Counted from the first letter of the stretch, positions 1 through 9,754 are shown. The stretch: DNA of 64,000 nucleotides from Psococerastis gibbosa (GCA_963971405.1 OZ020490.1:16331464-16395463), one strand, 5' to 3'. The notes: generated by a model from the letters alone, not told the origin. Made by a program: numbers and translations.

Positions 1-186
1 GTATTCCACTGGGCAATTTTACTTCAAATTTGATTTTGTCATTGACGTTTGTTTTGTTTTAAGGGGACTATTATGTAGATACTTGTCTATTATAACTTAA
101 TTTATAATCTACGGTACCTACATAATAAAAACCAACGTCAATGACAAAATGAAATTTGAAGTAAAATCGCCGGTGGAATACCCGCC
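1..186. mobile_element. Palindromic MITE, GGCGG/ATTCCAC family, left edge cut by window
   Basis: The two arms are inverted copies of each other: 1-50 reads GTATTCCACTGG through a CATTGACGTT core, and 134-186 is its reverse complement ending GTGGAATACCCGCC. The right flank is TTA (187-189). The same TIR and 3 bp TTA/TAA flank recur at 7261, 7406, 9755, 62942 and 63165, which is the pattern of PIF/Harbinger MITEs. No coding capacity. Confidence 0.8.
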
Positions 187-190
187 TTAA

Positions 191-581
191 GAGGACATGC
201 AACGTAGAAAATGAGCACCCCAAAATTTGTTGTTTTTATTGACTTTTTATTTTTTTATTTAATTAACAAAGCAAGTCATTAAAGATTTGGCTCAGTTGTA
301 GAAGACTACTTCATGCATCATTTAATTGGAAATATTAAATTTTTGGTACCTTATTTCTTCCATAAATACCAGAACAGACAGGACAGGACTAAAATTTCGC
401 GTATTCTTGGATTTTTGGAAGAACTACAAAACCGAAAAGTAGAAATACCCGATTATATGATGCACGAAGTAGTCTTCTACAACTTCCATGAGCCAAATTT
501 TTAATAACTTGCTGAGTTAATTAAATAAAAATGAAAAGTATTTAATTTTGGGGTGTCTTGTTTTCTACGTAGCATATCCTC
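191..581. mobile_element. TTAA-flanked palindromic MITE, copy 1
   Basis: A 391 bp near-palindrome flanked by TTAA at 187-190 and 582-585. Arms start GAGGACATGC.ACGTAGAAAA and end with the reverse complement. Each arm carries the motif GTAGAAGACTACTTCATGCA. TTAA duplication is typical of piggyBac-type insertion, although the TIR itself does not match a piggyBac end that I know. The ORF at 313-504 lies wholly inside the palindrome and is not a gene. Confidence 0.8.
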
Positions 582-593
582 TTAATGGATATT

Positions 594-1160
594 GTTTACG
601 ATTCTACGATCAATATTTCCTGGGAAAATCGACTTCGTACAAAATACGCAATGAGGTAGGTACTAGTAGGTACCCCGACTTGCTCTTCACAAGATGTAGA
701 ATGTACCACCTAACCTTTCTGAAATTTCTATTGCAGAACAAACACTGTGATATTAGTTGACGGCCGTGATAACATTGACTTCTTTGAGTGGTCTCACGAC
801 ATGGATGCGACTTCTCCAAACCACTTTTCATTTACGAGGAATTCGTAATAACAACATTCCTATCGTGGAACTAGTCTAATAACAAAAAATGCGAAATCAA
901 CAGGGATAACGATATAGTCTGATGACGACTATTGAATAAATTTAGTTATTTTTTCGATTAATTAACTAGGAATAACGTGGCTGTGTGTGAAAGGACTACG
1001 GCCTGAATTTCACAACCTGAGAGTTGAGTCTGAAGGTTCCAATGTATCCACTACAAATTTCCGCGCCAATTTAAAGAGTACCTTAACTATGCTGTGCACT
1101 TCTTTAATAAAATATATACACTATGTACATTTTGTAGGCTACATTGTATAATGAAATGGC
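594..1160. other. Intergenic, nothing recognised
   Basis: AT-rich sequence downstream of RpS3A. I see no ORF of note, RNA gene or clear repeat. The short ORFs at 548-831 overlap the end of the MITE and show no domain. Confidence 0.4.
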
Positions 1161-1162
1161 TC

Positions 1163-1340
1163 ATACCCGCACTTCTTGGTTAAGTCAAGCTTACGCCTGT
1201 AACAATGTCAGTGGCATGCGGAATTTAGTCAAATTAAACTGATACCGTACTGACTTTTAGAAGAGCAGCCGTCTCCACGGTCTAAATTGCCATGATGATC
1301 GCCATTCTTCGATAGAAGAGACATTTAAAAAATAAAATTT
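1163..1340 (+). repeat. Dispersed repeat F fragment followed by LINE 3' tail
   Basis: 1163-1225 matches a dispersed family (ACTTGGTTAAGTCA-type core) also seen at 15890-16015 (inverted), 19185-19380 and 34275-34480. 1254-1335 matches 35505-35612, a non-LTR retrotransposon 3' end encoding a degenerate stretch ending in CGATAGAAGAG plus an A-rich tail; the 35.5 kb copy ends in (GAA)n. Confidence 0.5.
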
Positions 1341-1584
1341 ATAAATATATATTTCTATTATAACCTTAGGGCAGTTCCGATGGATTGCCCATCCTTTGGA
1401 TAGGGTGAACCATCGCAACAGATGAATCTATTAGTTAGGCACTCTTCTACAAATTCGAATGCTTTGTGACACCCAATATTATTATTTCACTTAGCAAAGC
1501 GTGTTTCGTAAGTGACCGATTTGACTCTTAGGTGAAATTTGTTGGAATCACAAACGAAAAAAACAGTAATTAGTACAGACACTG

Positions 1585-1590
1585 TTTATT
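1585..1590 (-). terminator. RpS3A: Polyadenylation signal of RpS3A
   Basis: On the minus strand the canonical hexamer AATAAA begins only 3 nt after the TAG stop of RpS3A, so the 3' UTR is expected to be very short, as is usual for ribosomal protein mRNAs. Confidence 0.75.
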
Positions 1591-1593
1591 AAA

Positions 1594-1734
1594 CTAGACA
1601 GCCTCCTGTACGGGAGGTTCGTATCCCTCCGGCCGGTCAACAGACGCTCCTGGCTCATCAGATGGTCCTTTGCTGTCACCATGTAATTCCAACAGTCGCG
1701 AAAGGTCAAAACGAGGCTTCTTCAGTACCTTCAC
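1594..1734 (-). CDS. RpS3A: RpS3A exon 6 (C-terminus)
   Basis: 47 codons including TAG. Acceptor TTTCTAG precedes GTG AAG GTA. It encodes [20 protein letters not shown], then the acidic and glycine-containing tail and the conserved GYEPPVQ end. It lies 2.3 kb from exon 5 because intron 5 has been enlarged by repeats. Confidence 0.95.
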   Translation of the reverse strand: MKVLKKPRFDLSRLLELHGDSKGPSDEPGASVDRPEGYEPPVQEAV

Positions 1735-4700
1735 CTAGAAATAAAAACAAAATGCCATTAGATGTAGCCTACTACAAAACCAGGCAGGGCAGAACATCCC
1801 TGCAACGAATGCCAGAGAAAAGTGACCATGGTCAACACCAGAGGTCTCACAGACTGGGATGCCCGTGGAATCCAGAGAGAACCGTTTTAGGACGACACGG
1901 GACAGCTGGACGTCGGGGGATAGCTGTATCATGCGAGATATTATTATTTAGTGCAGGGGTTCCCAAACTGATGGACCACCGGTGGTCCACAGTCATATAT
2001 CAGGTGGTCAGCAAGAAATAAGAAAAGAAAACAGCTGAGTTATTGGAAATTAGAAATAAAATACAGTAAGTCTTGGCACTGAACTACAAAATCCGCTCGA
2101 TACCAGTTCTGAACATTTAATTTAATATTAAAATCACAAGCTACATAATCTTGGTCCTAGAATTTAACGATTTTCCCACACAGCCATGGGGGTCCACGGA
2201 AAATAATAAAATAATCTAGTGGTCCACGGACAAAAAAGTTTGGGAACCCCTGATTTCGTGCATCCGATCCCCTTGAGGATTCGAACAACACTTCTCCGAA
2301 TTAAAATGCAAACTCTAACCACTCGACCACGGCCCTCTCCAGAGTATACTAGTTTGAAACTTCTACTTGAACTTCACCGTTTTCCTAACAAATAGCAACC
2401 ATACCGTGTCTAATGCTGGGCTGGCTTATGGGATCAGTATTCATAATATTTATTAGAGAAATCAGATCGTCCTGAATACTGAATCCATAAACAAGCATGA
2501 CATTGGACACGATATGGTTGCCATTAGGGAAAAAGTGAAGTTCAAGTATAAGTTTCAAACTAGTATAGTCCACGCAAAATGAGAAAAGTATGGACATGGA
2601 ATGTTTTGATCCTGTGCAACACTGGAAAAATATTCTTTGCACAATTTTTGTTATGCCTTGCATCCAATGCAACAAGGTAACACAAAATGGTGCAAATAAT
2701 ATTTTTATAGTGTCGTACAGGATCAAAACATTCCATGTCCATACTTTTCTCATTTTGCGTGGACTATACCTATACTCAGACGAGGGCCATAGTCAAGTGG
2801 TAAGAGAGCTTGCAATTCAATCGGGAAAACGGTAGTTCGAATCCTCAAGGGGAACGGATTTACTGGGTAACTCAGAAAATTTACAGGGAAATTGTAATTC
2901 TTGCAGAAACCTTCAGTGTTTCTCAGGACGAAACCTGATGATGGGATTAGCACCCACTGTCGAAACACCACCCCCTTCCCTGGACAACTGAGGCCCCAGC
3001 CTCTAATGACTATTAACACAGCACGCAATGTTAGTCCAACTAACCCTCTGTTTAACTTAGTTCGAAGGGTTTATTTTAATTAACAATCCTTTACAAAATT
3101 ATTAAAATGCTAAATGGGGTATACAAGTGATAGCGAATAGTAGGAGTCTAGTCTTTGTTACGTTCCTTGTAATTTTAGATGAATTACTGTTAATTTGACA
3201 CAATATTGAATTATTTATAGATTAAAAAACATTTTAATTATTTTTTCTAATTTTTAATATGCATATATCTATTCGGAACCTTCGTCATATTGACAACGAT
3301 CTGCAGCTCCGCGATTGGGTAAACGTAAAGGCAAACCAAAACGTCCTCGTCATAGCGTACGAATTTGAAGCTCTTTACAAATAAGAAAAATATAATTAAA
3401 ATATGAATTATTGATACAATATTTATATTTATGTACATTGAAAAAATCACTTGTACGCCCCATTATTAATGTAATTAAATTTATTATAAGACACATAAAC
3501 AATGGAAAACTTGAACAAGTTTTCGTTCATAATTTTTTTTTGTTTTAACTATGTTTTATTGAATACTCTGTATCACGCATAACAAATTAAATTAGTTCTT
3601 GTATCTGCCCTTTCCATCTGATAAACTACATCAGCTTTCAGAAGGATATTGAACAGAAATATTGCTTTACCAACAAAGAACCCCTATGTCGGACATGCTG
3701 GACCGAGTCAGGCCTTTGTTGGCATATTAATTCCTTACAGTGATGAATAAAACGTTAGGGATATGGCAAACATTTTAACTGTTGAAAAAAATTGTGAAAA
3801 AATGTGAAACATGGAGTCAAGATTAGGCAGACATATTGAAGATAAAGAAATAAAAAATATATACATTTTACATTTCGGAACTAATAATTTTTTACCATCT
3901 GATAATTATCCTTCTTAATATCTGTGCGTATAATACTGGTTAACTTCAATAGTCAACTGGGGAATGTTGTGAGATATTAGGCGGTTTCTTATAAATAAAT
4001 AATGTAATTATTACTGCACTGCTTACCTTTCGGATATACACGTCGTGAAGGGGATAGATACCACGGCACTTCTTCTCAATTTCCTGACCAATGTCTCCAG
4101 GAATTAGTTTCTGGACAAAATTCTTTACTTCGGTTTCTGAAACCTCCTTAGTGATCATATCTACCATCTTCTTACGGATAGCTCTTACCTAAAAGTAAAC
4201 GATAAGTACGTGAATTTATATAAGTTTTGGTGGAATTCGTAACAAAGGTAGAATCTATTACTTCACAAAGTAGGAGGTTTTGCTTCAAGGAGTAAATGGT
4301 GGTTCTGTACTTAGGCAAATGAACAGGTTATACATTTTTAATTATTTTACTCAAATACTTTTATATTTATATATTTATATTTATATTATATATATATATA
4401 TATTATATATTTATATTTCATGAAACTATCGTCAATTGTTTCAGCCTGTTCCATCTGATAATCTACAATAAGAATTCAGAAGGATATTAGACTGAAAAGT
4501 TAATATGCCAACATATTAGTAGAAACATGACATGAATAGTCCGCTTCTGGCAATGTTGGCTTTTAATACAAATAGGCTACACTTAGACTGAGACCCTGTC
4601 CCGAGGGTTTTTAGCATGGGGCATGTTTTTAATCTGTAATTTCCGAGCCCATACACCTCCGTATGATTTGCTTGTGGAAGCAGGGGAGCAATAGAAAAAC

Positions 4701-7700
4701 GCCATATTTAGGCCTTAAACTTTCGCGCCAAATGAAACTCAATAGTTTTCTTATGGTACCTAACCCAAGATTTTTAAAACTAAAAAAAAATGTGTCTATA
4801 TTAAATATTTAGGTTCTCTAACTTCACTATTATGATAAATATGCTTTCCCAAAATAACTGGAAATTATGTGGATTAAAAAGAAACAATAGCATCAAATTA
4901 GTTTAATCATCCAAAACAGTAACTGTACCCTATGAAATTTCAATGTAGCAAATGCAAAATTAAATTATAGGCAATAATGAGGGCAACAAAAAGGCAGTTT
5001 CTAAATAAAATACAGAATACCCCCTGCTGTGAGCCCAAAAATGGCGGAAGTCAAATGACCAAGCGACACGAGCGCCAATGGTTCTTCTAGTGTATTCTAT
5101 ATGTGCTTTGGTAATTTCAACAAGAGAGAAAACAATGGCCGAGCTCAAGGGGTTTGCTTCCGACCGGGGCGAGTTCAAGAAATGGGTACGGGGTGACCCC
5201 CTCACGCTGCGTACGCGGTACTGAGAGGGAAGAGAATAATTTTAACAATTGGCTACACACACTGGTCTCAATTTGCTACTTACTTGTTGATGCTGAGCGT
5301 AGCAGGTTTTCCTCTGCGACATTTGGTCTTTCTTAGTAAATCCAATGCAGAAGACTCTTAATAAATAACCATCAGTTGTTTTTACATCTACATGGGCTTC
5401 GATAAGAGTCTGAAAGCAACAATTATTCATTTATAATATTGCAAACCAAATATCCACCTTGATCAGAATTGAAGTAACATTCCACCAACTTCAATGTTTT
5501 AAAAAAATGTTTATATTTTATGATTTCTAGTGTTCTTTCCTCTTATGTTGAATTGTTTGAGGCAAACTAAATTAAGTAATAAGCGGGACAGAAATCGTTA
5601 GAAGTAAAATGTAAAATGATCAAATATATCAGAACCACTGCATCATACAGTCATAAAAGGCTGTTAGAATAGAAAGACTTGGTCTGAAATTAATTTCCCA
5701 ACGTATTAGAGAAAGGGATACATACAGTATCAAATTCAACGAGACGCTGGCTTAAACTACTCAGTATAGAATTACTTTTATAAGCACCTTTCAAAAGTAG
5801 TAACCAAACGGCCCAATTTGAAACTAGGCCTAGCACCTCTTGGCTGACTTGCCTTAAATTTAATTTTCAAATATTACTTTTCAAATTCTATCATTGAAGG
5901 AGTGCTGCAATAAAATATTTTACAACAGGTTGGCTTCGAAATATAGGCAAAAATACAAACCTGCCATTTCTTGACCATGCTTCTAAGTTTATCCGTTGTA
6001 AGATCCATTCCGTGGAAGTTTGTCAAGACATTCCTGCCCTGGACATCTTCAGCAATAAGCCTAAATTTACGGAAGCAACGCTCCGCATCGGAATCGTTCT
6101 GCAGATCAGCGCACGACACTTCAAACACGCGACCCTTCAAACCTTCGGATGCGATTTCTGAAACAAAATTTAGTTCACTTAATAACATACATTCAATACC
6201 AAATTATACAATAGTGAAAATGCTCTACCACCTGCAGACTTTAAAATGGTTGTACCATTTTAAGCTTCGATACGTGAGCAAAACATTCAGTAAGTTTTCA
6301 AGACGGTCACACGGTATCCAGCCAATTTAACATTTTCTTGGAGCTGATTAGCTGTTATATATACATATATCTAATTAAGTTATATATTAGTGAACAGCCT
6401 GATGATGTGAGTTGTTTCAGCCTGTTCCATCTAAAGCACTACAACATTGGTACTCAGAAGGATATTAGACTGTAAATTGATATATACCATCAATCACACG
6501 AGAGTAGACACATGACATACCCTCAGACATTATGATGGAAAAACCTTTTTATGGCATTGCATTGGATTAAACAGATTACGCAAGTCTCATGTCAAACATA
6601 ATAGTCCAGCATTATGAAATCAAAAATGAGACAATACCATACGCCATATGCTTAAGCATTATTAGAACCAGCGATGAAAACGAACGAAACCACCGAAGAT
6701 TTTGTTCACTTTTATAAATGCATGCTTATGAAAATATTGTAAGAATCAACGTGTTCCTTAAAATTTCTACAATTTTAAGTATGATGAAGTTCCACGAAGT
6801 CACTTTGGAGAATCTCACTATGATTCAATGTGTTTCGTTCGTTTCGAAATTGCTGGACGATCACTACAGCAGGCAAATAGCCTCTCCCTCTTGTTTTAAA
6901 ACACACAAGGGAAAAGCTGGCTTGTATTGGCTAATTAAAGTACTACCATACTACAGTCTGCAGCTAGGCCACGAGCAACACAGACCCAGACGGGGAGACA
7001 TTGTCACGGCGGGTATATAGAATCTGATCCACACCATTTCAATACAATAGGCCACATTTTAGCTAAAATTCCTTTTTGGCTTGCCAGCAAATTTGAACGC
7101 TCACGATTTGGGACATGTATGTATGTAAGAACCACGAATCTGGAATAAAACTGCCGGCACCCGGCAAGTTCAAAGCCAAACCACATTTTTGTTATATTTG
7201 ACTGTCGCATGCTCATTTAAGTTTTCAATAGAACGCACAAAAAATGCCATATTTCGCTTAGGCCCCCATGCCACATACGTACAACGTCAATGAAAATTAT
7301 GAAATTGATGGTGGCAGCAGAATTTTTAGTATGTAAAAATGTCTGCTGCCACCATCAATTTCATAATTTTCATTGACGTTGTACGTATGTGGAATACCCC
7401 CCTTAGGTGCCCATTCCACATACGTACGTCAATGAAAATTATGAAATTGAAGGTGGTAGCAGACATTAAAGACATACTAAAAATTCTGCTACCACCTTCA
7501 ATTTCATAATTTTCATTGACGTTGTACGTATATGGAATACCCGCCTTAGCTCAATGGATCCAATTGTTCCATTGCCAAGAAAAATCAACCTAATAACAGA
7601 GGATCATATTCGGTACTTACTTGTGCCTTGAGTCCTATTAACCAATGTTTTGCCAATCTGGCGGTTGGTAAATGTAGAAGGGGCTTTGACATCGTACCAA

Positions 7701-7924
7701 TCCTTCCTTGTAAACGGATCTATACTGAAAAATAAGTAAACACACATGTAACGACACGTACGCACCAAGTTTTTATCCTATTACATCTCAGCCATCTGCC
7801 TATATATTGGTAAATTTGATTGTTTTGTAAAAATGTATTCAATTTAATCATTAAATACTTACATCTTCTTCTTTGCACCTTTCTTTCCGCCTTTTGACAA
7901 ACCTTTATTCTTGCCTACTGCCAT
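1594..7924 (-). CDS. RpS3A: 40S ribosomal protein S3A (eS1), six-exon gene
   Basis: Structural protein of the small ribosomal subunit (eS1, platform side near the mRNA exit). The coding exons on the minus strand are 7924-7863, 7724-7621, 6157-5961, 5409-5284, 4188-4027 and 1734-1594. They sum to 792 nt, that is 263 residues plus stop, against 264-268 in human and fly. All junctions are GT-AG with matching phases. Hallmarks seen: a lysine-rich N-terminus [20 protein letters not shown], then [46 protein letters not shown]-like CYAQHQQ, IYPLHDV and the C-terminal [13 protein letters not shown]. The start is fixed by homology and by the only ATG in the first exon. A pyrimidine-rich leader precedes it. 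Introns 2, 3, 4 and 5 each carry an H/ACA snoRNA-like sequence on the same strand; intron 5 (2.3 kb) also holds several transposons. Confidence 0.97.
1954..2252. mobile_element. hAT-type MITE with 8 bp target-site duplication
   Basis: 299 bp bounded by the inverted repeats CAGGGGTTCCCAAACT and AGTTTGGGAACCCCTG, the classic hAT terminus. It is flanked by 8 bp duplications ATTTAGTG (1946-1953) and ATTTCGTG (2253-2260), one mismatch apart. The interior has a second inverted motif (GGTGGTCCAC / GTGGTCCACG). It sits in RpS3A intron 5 and is non-coding. Confidence 0.9.
2265..2345 (-). repeat. tRNA-like SINE head (SINE-C), truncated
   Basis: Read on the minus strand this has a tRNA-like arrangement: an A-box-like TGGTCGAGTGGTTAG and a B-box GTTCGAATCC about 35 nt later, then CTCAAGGGG. 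It matches the head of the longer copy at 2783-3080. No stable full cloverleaf or usable acceptor stem is seen, so it is not called as a tRNA gene. Confidence 0.6.
2349..2563. mobile_element. Inverted-repeat MITE, abutting a second one
   Basis: Arms CTAGTTTGAAACTTCTACTT and its imperfect reverse complement near 2545-2563, flanked by TATA on both sides. It directly abuts the mariner-type MITE at 2566-2766. Non-coding, in RpS3A intron 5. Confidence 0.6.
2564..2768. mobile_element. Mariner/Tc1-type MITE with ~50 bp perfect TIRs
   Basis: Arms beginning AGTCCACGCAAAATGAGAAA and continuing for about 50 bp are perfect inverted copies (to the CTTTTCTCATTTTGCGTGGACT at the right end) and are bounded by TA/TATA. 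The long, identical arms suggest a fairly recent insertion. The three ORFs found here on both strands are the palindrome read twice, not genes. Confidence 0.8.
2783..3080 (+). repeat. tRNA-like SINE (SINE-C), near full length
   Basis: Head GAGGGCCATAGTCAAGTGG then GTAAGAGAGC, with B-box GTTCGAATCC at about 2837, followed by a ~220 bp unrelated body. The same head occurs inverted at 2265-2345. The body's region of CTGATGATGGGATTAGCACC has no counterpart elsewhere in this window. Confidence 0.6.
3081..3596. other. RpS3A intron 5, AT-rich filler
   Basis: No recognisable element. A 70-codon open stretch at 3247-3450 contains a GC-richer core (3290-3370) open on both strands but matches no family I know. 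Confidence 0.4.
3597..3724 (-). ncRNA. H/ACA box snoRNA-like, RpS3A intron 5 (copy A)
   Basis: Read on the host strand: a 5' hairpin closed by GCCAACAAA / TTTGTTGGT, an H box AAAGCA (ANANNA), then a 3' hairpin closed by CTGTTC / GGGCAG, and ACA exactly 3 nt from the proposed end (ATACAAGA). The 3' pocket contains AATATCCTTCTGA and TCAGATGGAA, shared with copies B and C. Length 128 nt is typical. H/ACA RNAs guide pseudouridylation, usually of rRNA; the target here was not determined. It is intronic and would be released by splicing and trimming. Confidence 0.8.
4027..4188 (-). CDS. RpS3A: RpS3A exon 5
   Basis: 54 codons, phase 0 at both ends. Acceptor CTTTTAG, donor AAAG|GTAAGC. Encodes [16 protein letters not shown] through [15 protein letters not shown] and [11 protein letters not shown], aligned without gaps to the human protein. 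Confidence 0.97.
4375..4420. repeat. AT dinucleotide-rich microsatellite
   Basis: Runs of TATATTTATATT and (TA)n immediately downstream (host strand) of snoRNA copy B in RpS3A intron 4. Confidence 0.6.
4434..4560 (-). ncRNA. H/ACA box snoRNA-like, RpS3A intron 4 (copy B)
   Basis: The 5' hairpin is closed by a perfect 8 bp stem GCCAACAT / ATGTTGGC. The H box is ATATTA. The 3' hairpin is closed by CAGTCT / AGGCTG, and ACA lies 3 nt from the end (GAAACAATT). The upper 3' stem CTGA / TCAG separates the two guide arms AATATCCTT and ATGGAA, identical to copies A and C (C keeps the arms with a changed loop). 127 nt. This is the best-formed copy. Confidence 0.85.
5284..5409 (-). CDS. RpS3A: RpS3A exon 4
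   Basis: 42 codons, phase 0 at both ends. Acceptor GCTTTCAG, donor CAA|GTAAGT. Encodes [18 protein letters not shown] through CIGFTKK and CYAQHQQ. Confidence 0.97.
5622..5751 (-). ncRNA. H/ACA-like RNA candidate, RpS3A intron 3 (copy D)
   Basis: Hairpin-hinge-hairpin layout of about 130 nt: 5' stem CCAGCG / CGTTGG, hinge AAATTA (fits ANANNA), 3' stem TCAGA..CCA / TGG..TCTGA. The terminal box reads ATA rather than ACA, a variant known for some snoRNAs. The pockets differ from copies A-C, so it would have another target. It is weaker than the other three because of the ATA box and an imperfect 3' stem. Confidence 0.5.
5961..6157 (-). CDS. RpS3A: RpS3A exon 3
   Basis: 197 nt; the first two bases complete a Lys codon begun in exon 2. 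Acceptor TTTCAG, donor CAG|GTTTGT. Encodes [19 protein letters not shown] through [15 protein letters not shown] and MVKKWQ. Confidence 0.97.
6410..6538 (-). ncRNA. H/ACA box snoRNA-like, RpS3A intron 2 (copy C)
   Basis: 5' hairpin closed by CCATCA / TGATGG, H box ATATCA, 3' hairpin closed by CAGTCT / AGGCTG, ACA 3 nt from the end (GAAACAACT). Guide arms AATATCCTTCTGA and AGATGGAA match copies A and B; the 5' hairpin shares only ATGTCATGT.TCTACT with copy B. 129 nt. Confidence 0.82.
7261..7402. mobile_element. PIF/Harbinger-type MITE, first of a tandem pair
   Basis: 142 bp near-perfect palindrome; arms contain CCACATACGTACAACGTCAA and GATGGTGGCAGCAG. Flanked by TTA (7258-7260 and 7403-7405). 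Shares the right TTA with the next element. Confidence 0.82.
7406..7545. mobile_element. PIF/Harbinger-type MITE, second of a tandem pair
   Basis: 140 bp palindrome of the same family, flanked by TTA at 7403-7405 and 7546-7548. It differs from its neighbour mainly in GAAGGTGGTAGCAGA versus GATGGTGGCAGCAGA, so it is a separate insertion into the neighbour's target duplication rather than a copying artefact. Confidence 0.82.
7621..7724 (-). CDS. RpS3A: RpS3A exon 2
   Basis: 104 nt. Acceptor TATTTTCAG, donor CACAA|GTAAGT. Encodes [16 protein letters not shown] through [11 protein letters not shown]. Confidence 0.96.
7863..7924 (-). CDS. RpS3A: RpS3A exon 1 with start codon
   Basis: ATG at 7924-7922 followed by [20 protein letters not shown], then AT|GTAAGT donor. 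Intron 1 is only 138 nt and too short for a snoRNA. Confidence 0.96.
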
Positions 7925-7949
7925 GTTTACATTCAAAGAAAACAGAAAT

Positions 7950-7985
7950 TTGAAAGGTTAGGAAAGGAAGATGGCGGCGATGATG
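7950..7985 (-). promoter_or_regulatory. RpS3A: TOP-like leader / promoter of RpS3A
   Basis: Upstream of the ATG the minus strand reads GCCGCCATCTTCCTTTCC then TAACC. A C followed by a pyrimidine run is the 5'-TOP start of ribosomal protein mRNAs, and GCCGCCAT is a common core motif of such promoters. The exact start site is inferred, not shown. Confidence 0.6.
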
Positions 7986-7989
7986 TTAT

Positions 7990-9750
7990 TACCAACGTTA
8001 CCAACATGATTTGTATTTATTTGGGGTGGTTGCCTGTTTATAAAAAAAACGCGCCTTTTTCAAAGTATTCAAACTTTTTTTTCACAATGATGGTACATTT
8101 GTAATTTTCAGCACATTTTCCATAATTCAATCAAATTTAGTTTTATATTTTAAGCGTTCCGCCAAATAACGAATAAAACCCGATATACCGCTAACTTACA
8201 GTAGCAGAGTTGTAATATCAATATTACTATTCAGTCATAGCAATGATACGTCTTGGGAACTGTCAACAGGTGAAGGCTATATTATCAACGTCATATTTTT
8301 GGCAGTTACACGGGTATCGCTTTACCACTTGACCCAAAGGCTAGCCTGCAATTTCCTAATTATCTCCGCCTAAGTCCTTAAGGATTATAAAACTTTGATT
8401 TTCTGTGCGTCGTGTAAAGAAACTACCTACTATAATGAGAGAGGGGGGGGGGGGGGTAAATAAATTATTACCAGCAGTGCACTGCTGTTTTATATTACTA
8501 TAGACTACCCTTTGGCTGACTAGTCGAATGTTGATTTGATTCTATTAATGAAATTGTCAAAAGTAGACATTGTAAGAAACAATCGAAGGTTTCGCCTTAT
8601 AAGTGTAACAATAAAATATCTCATGAAATATCAATCATGGAGTTGCCAAAAATATCATGACAAACAGAAATGTTATATGTAATGTATTTTTATTTACTGT
8701 ATATTTATAATGTGACTTAATGTTTATAACTTGCACTTACTTATTTTGATTTTAAGTTTTATCTGCTCACTTATGAATGACAATCTGTCGAAACCGGTCG
8801 TGACGTTATTTTAATGTTTCATGTGATATTTTACAAAGTTAACTCTCATTATAATAAGAAGAAATGTTTCTTTGCATTATTATATGCACCACTTTCCAGG
8901 CGCGAATCTAGAATGAGACCAAGGAAGGGGCTAAGATTAAATACGATTTTTTTAAAAATAGGGCTGAACTATTGGAGTTTTACGGTACGCATTTTCAGAG
9001 CAATAAGGGTTCTATATTGCAGGTAATTAATACAATCGAGCAAAAGGGGGGCCCGGGGGGTCTCCCCCGCGAGAAAATGTGTGAAAAATAGGACTGAAAT
9101 AGTGGGGTTTTATGCATTTTTAAGGAACCTAATGGGCCCCCCCCTCCGCGCCTGCCTCTTTCTAACACAGATTGGCCACAATTAAATTATTGAAATTGAA
9201 TTGTACAAAAAACGATTGGTGTGGTATGGCCGAGGAAAGAGTTCAAGTGCGGTCTAATTGGTATTAGTGGAGGTATGTCATATATCCAAATGTAGAGTCC
9301 ACTAAGGAACATAAAGAATCATAGCCAGCTTTATACTTTGCAAATGTATATTTCATCAAAAGAAAACTTGAATGTAACAAAGACAATTAAGCATATAACA
9401 AGGACGCTTGCTCCCACAAAAATAACAGTTTGCAATAAGATATAAAGGCTAACAGTTATGCACTTGGTAGAATAATGCTAGTAACCTGAATTGCAATAAA
9501 AAATATCGTAAACAGCTGCCTCAAAGGAAATAAGAAGGCAAGTCACTATGCAATAAAATCGTTAAAAATTGTAAAATTAAAGTTAATATTGGTTGCGAGA
9601 AATGACAGGCACATCTAGGTTGGTTTAGCAATAGAACAATAAGCCAATACTTCCCTACTGACAGAGACAGAGTTTGCCAGAGGGCCCAAGTTATAATACT
9701 CAGACCATAGAATATTATCATGATGCTTCAAATCCACAACCAAGGCAATG
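7990..9750. other. Intergenic between RpS3A and the RabGAP gene
   Basis: No gene recognised. It has a G13 run at 8443-8456 and a diverged tandem duplication: 8940-9030 and 9070-9135 share AAAATAGG.CTGAA.TA.TGG and the GGGGGGCCCGGGGGGTCTC block. ORFs here carry no domain. Confidence 0.4.
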
Positions 9751-9754
9751 CTTA

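Noticed and set aside
313-504. 63-codon ORF
   Set aside because: Lies within a near-perfect palindrome (TTAA MITE) and has no domain.
2385-2835. Several ORFs with the same peptide MDMECFDPV on both strands
   Set aside because: They are the two arms of an inverted-repeat MITE.
2783-2860. tRNA gene
   Set aside because: A- and B-box-like motifs are present but no acceptor stem or plausible anticodon arm; part of a longer SINE.
3247-3450. Coding exon in RpS3A intron 5
   Set aside because: All RpS3A residues are accounted for by other exons and the peptide matches nothing.
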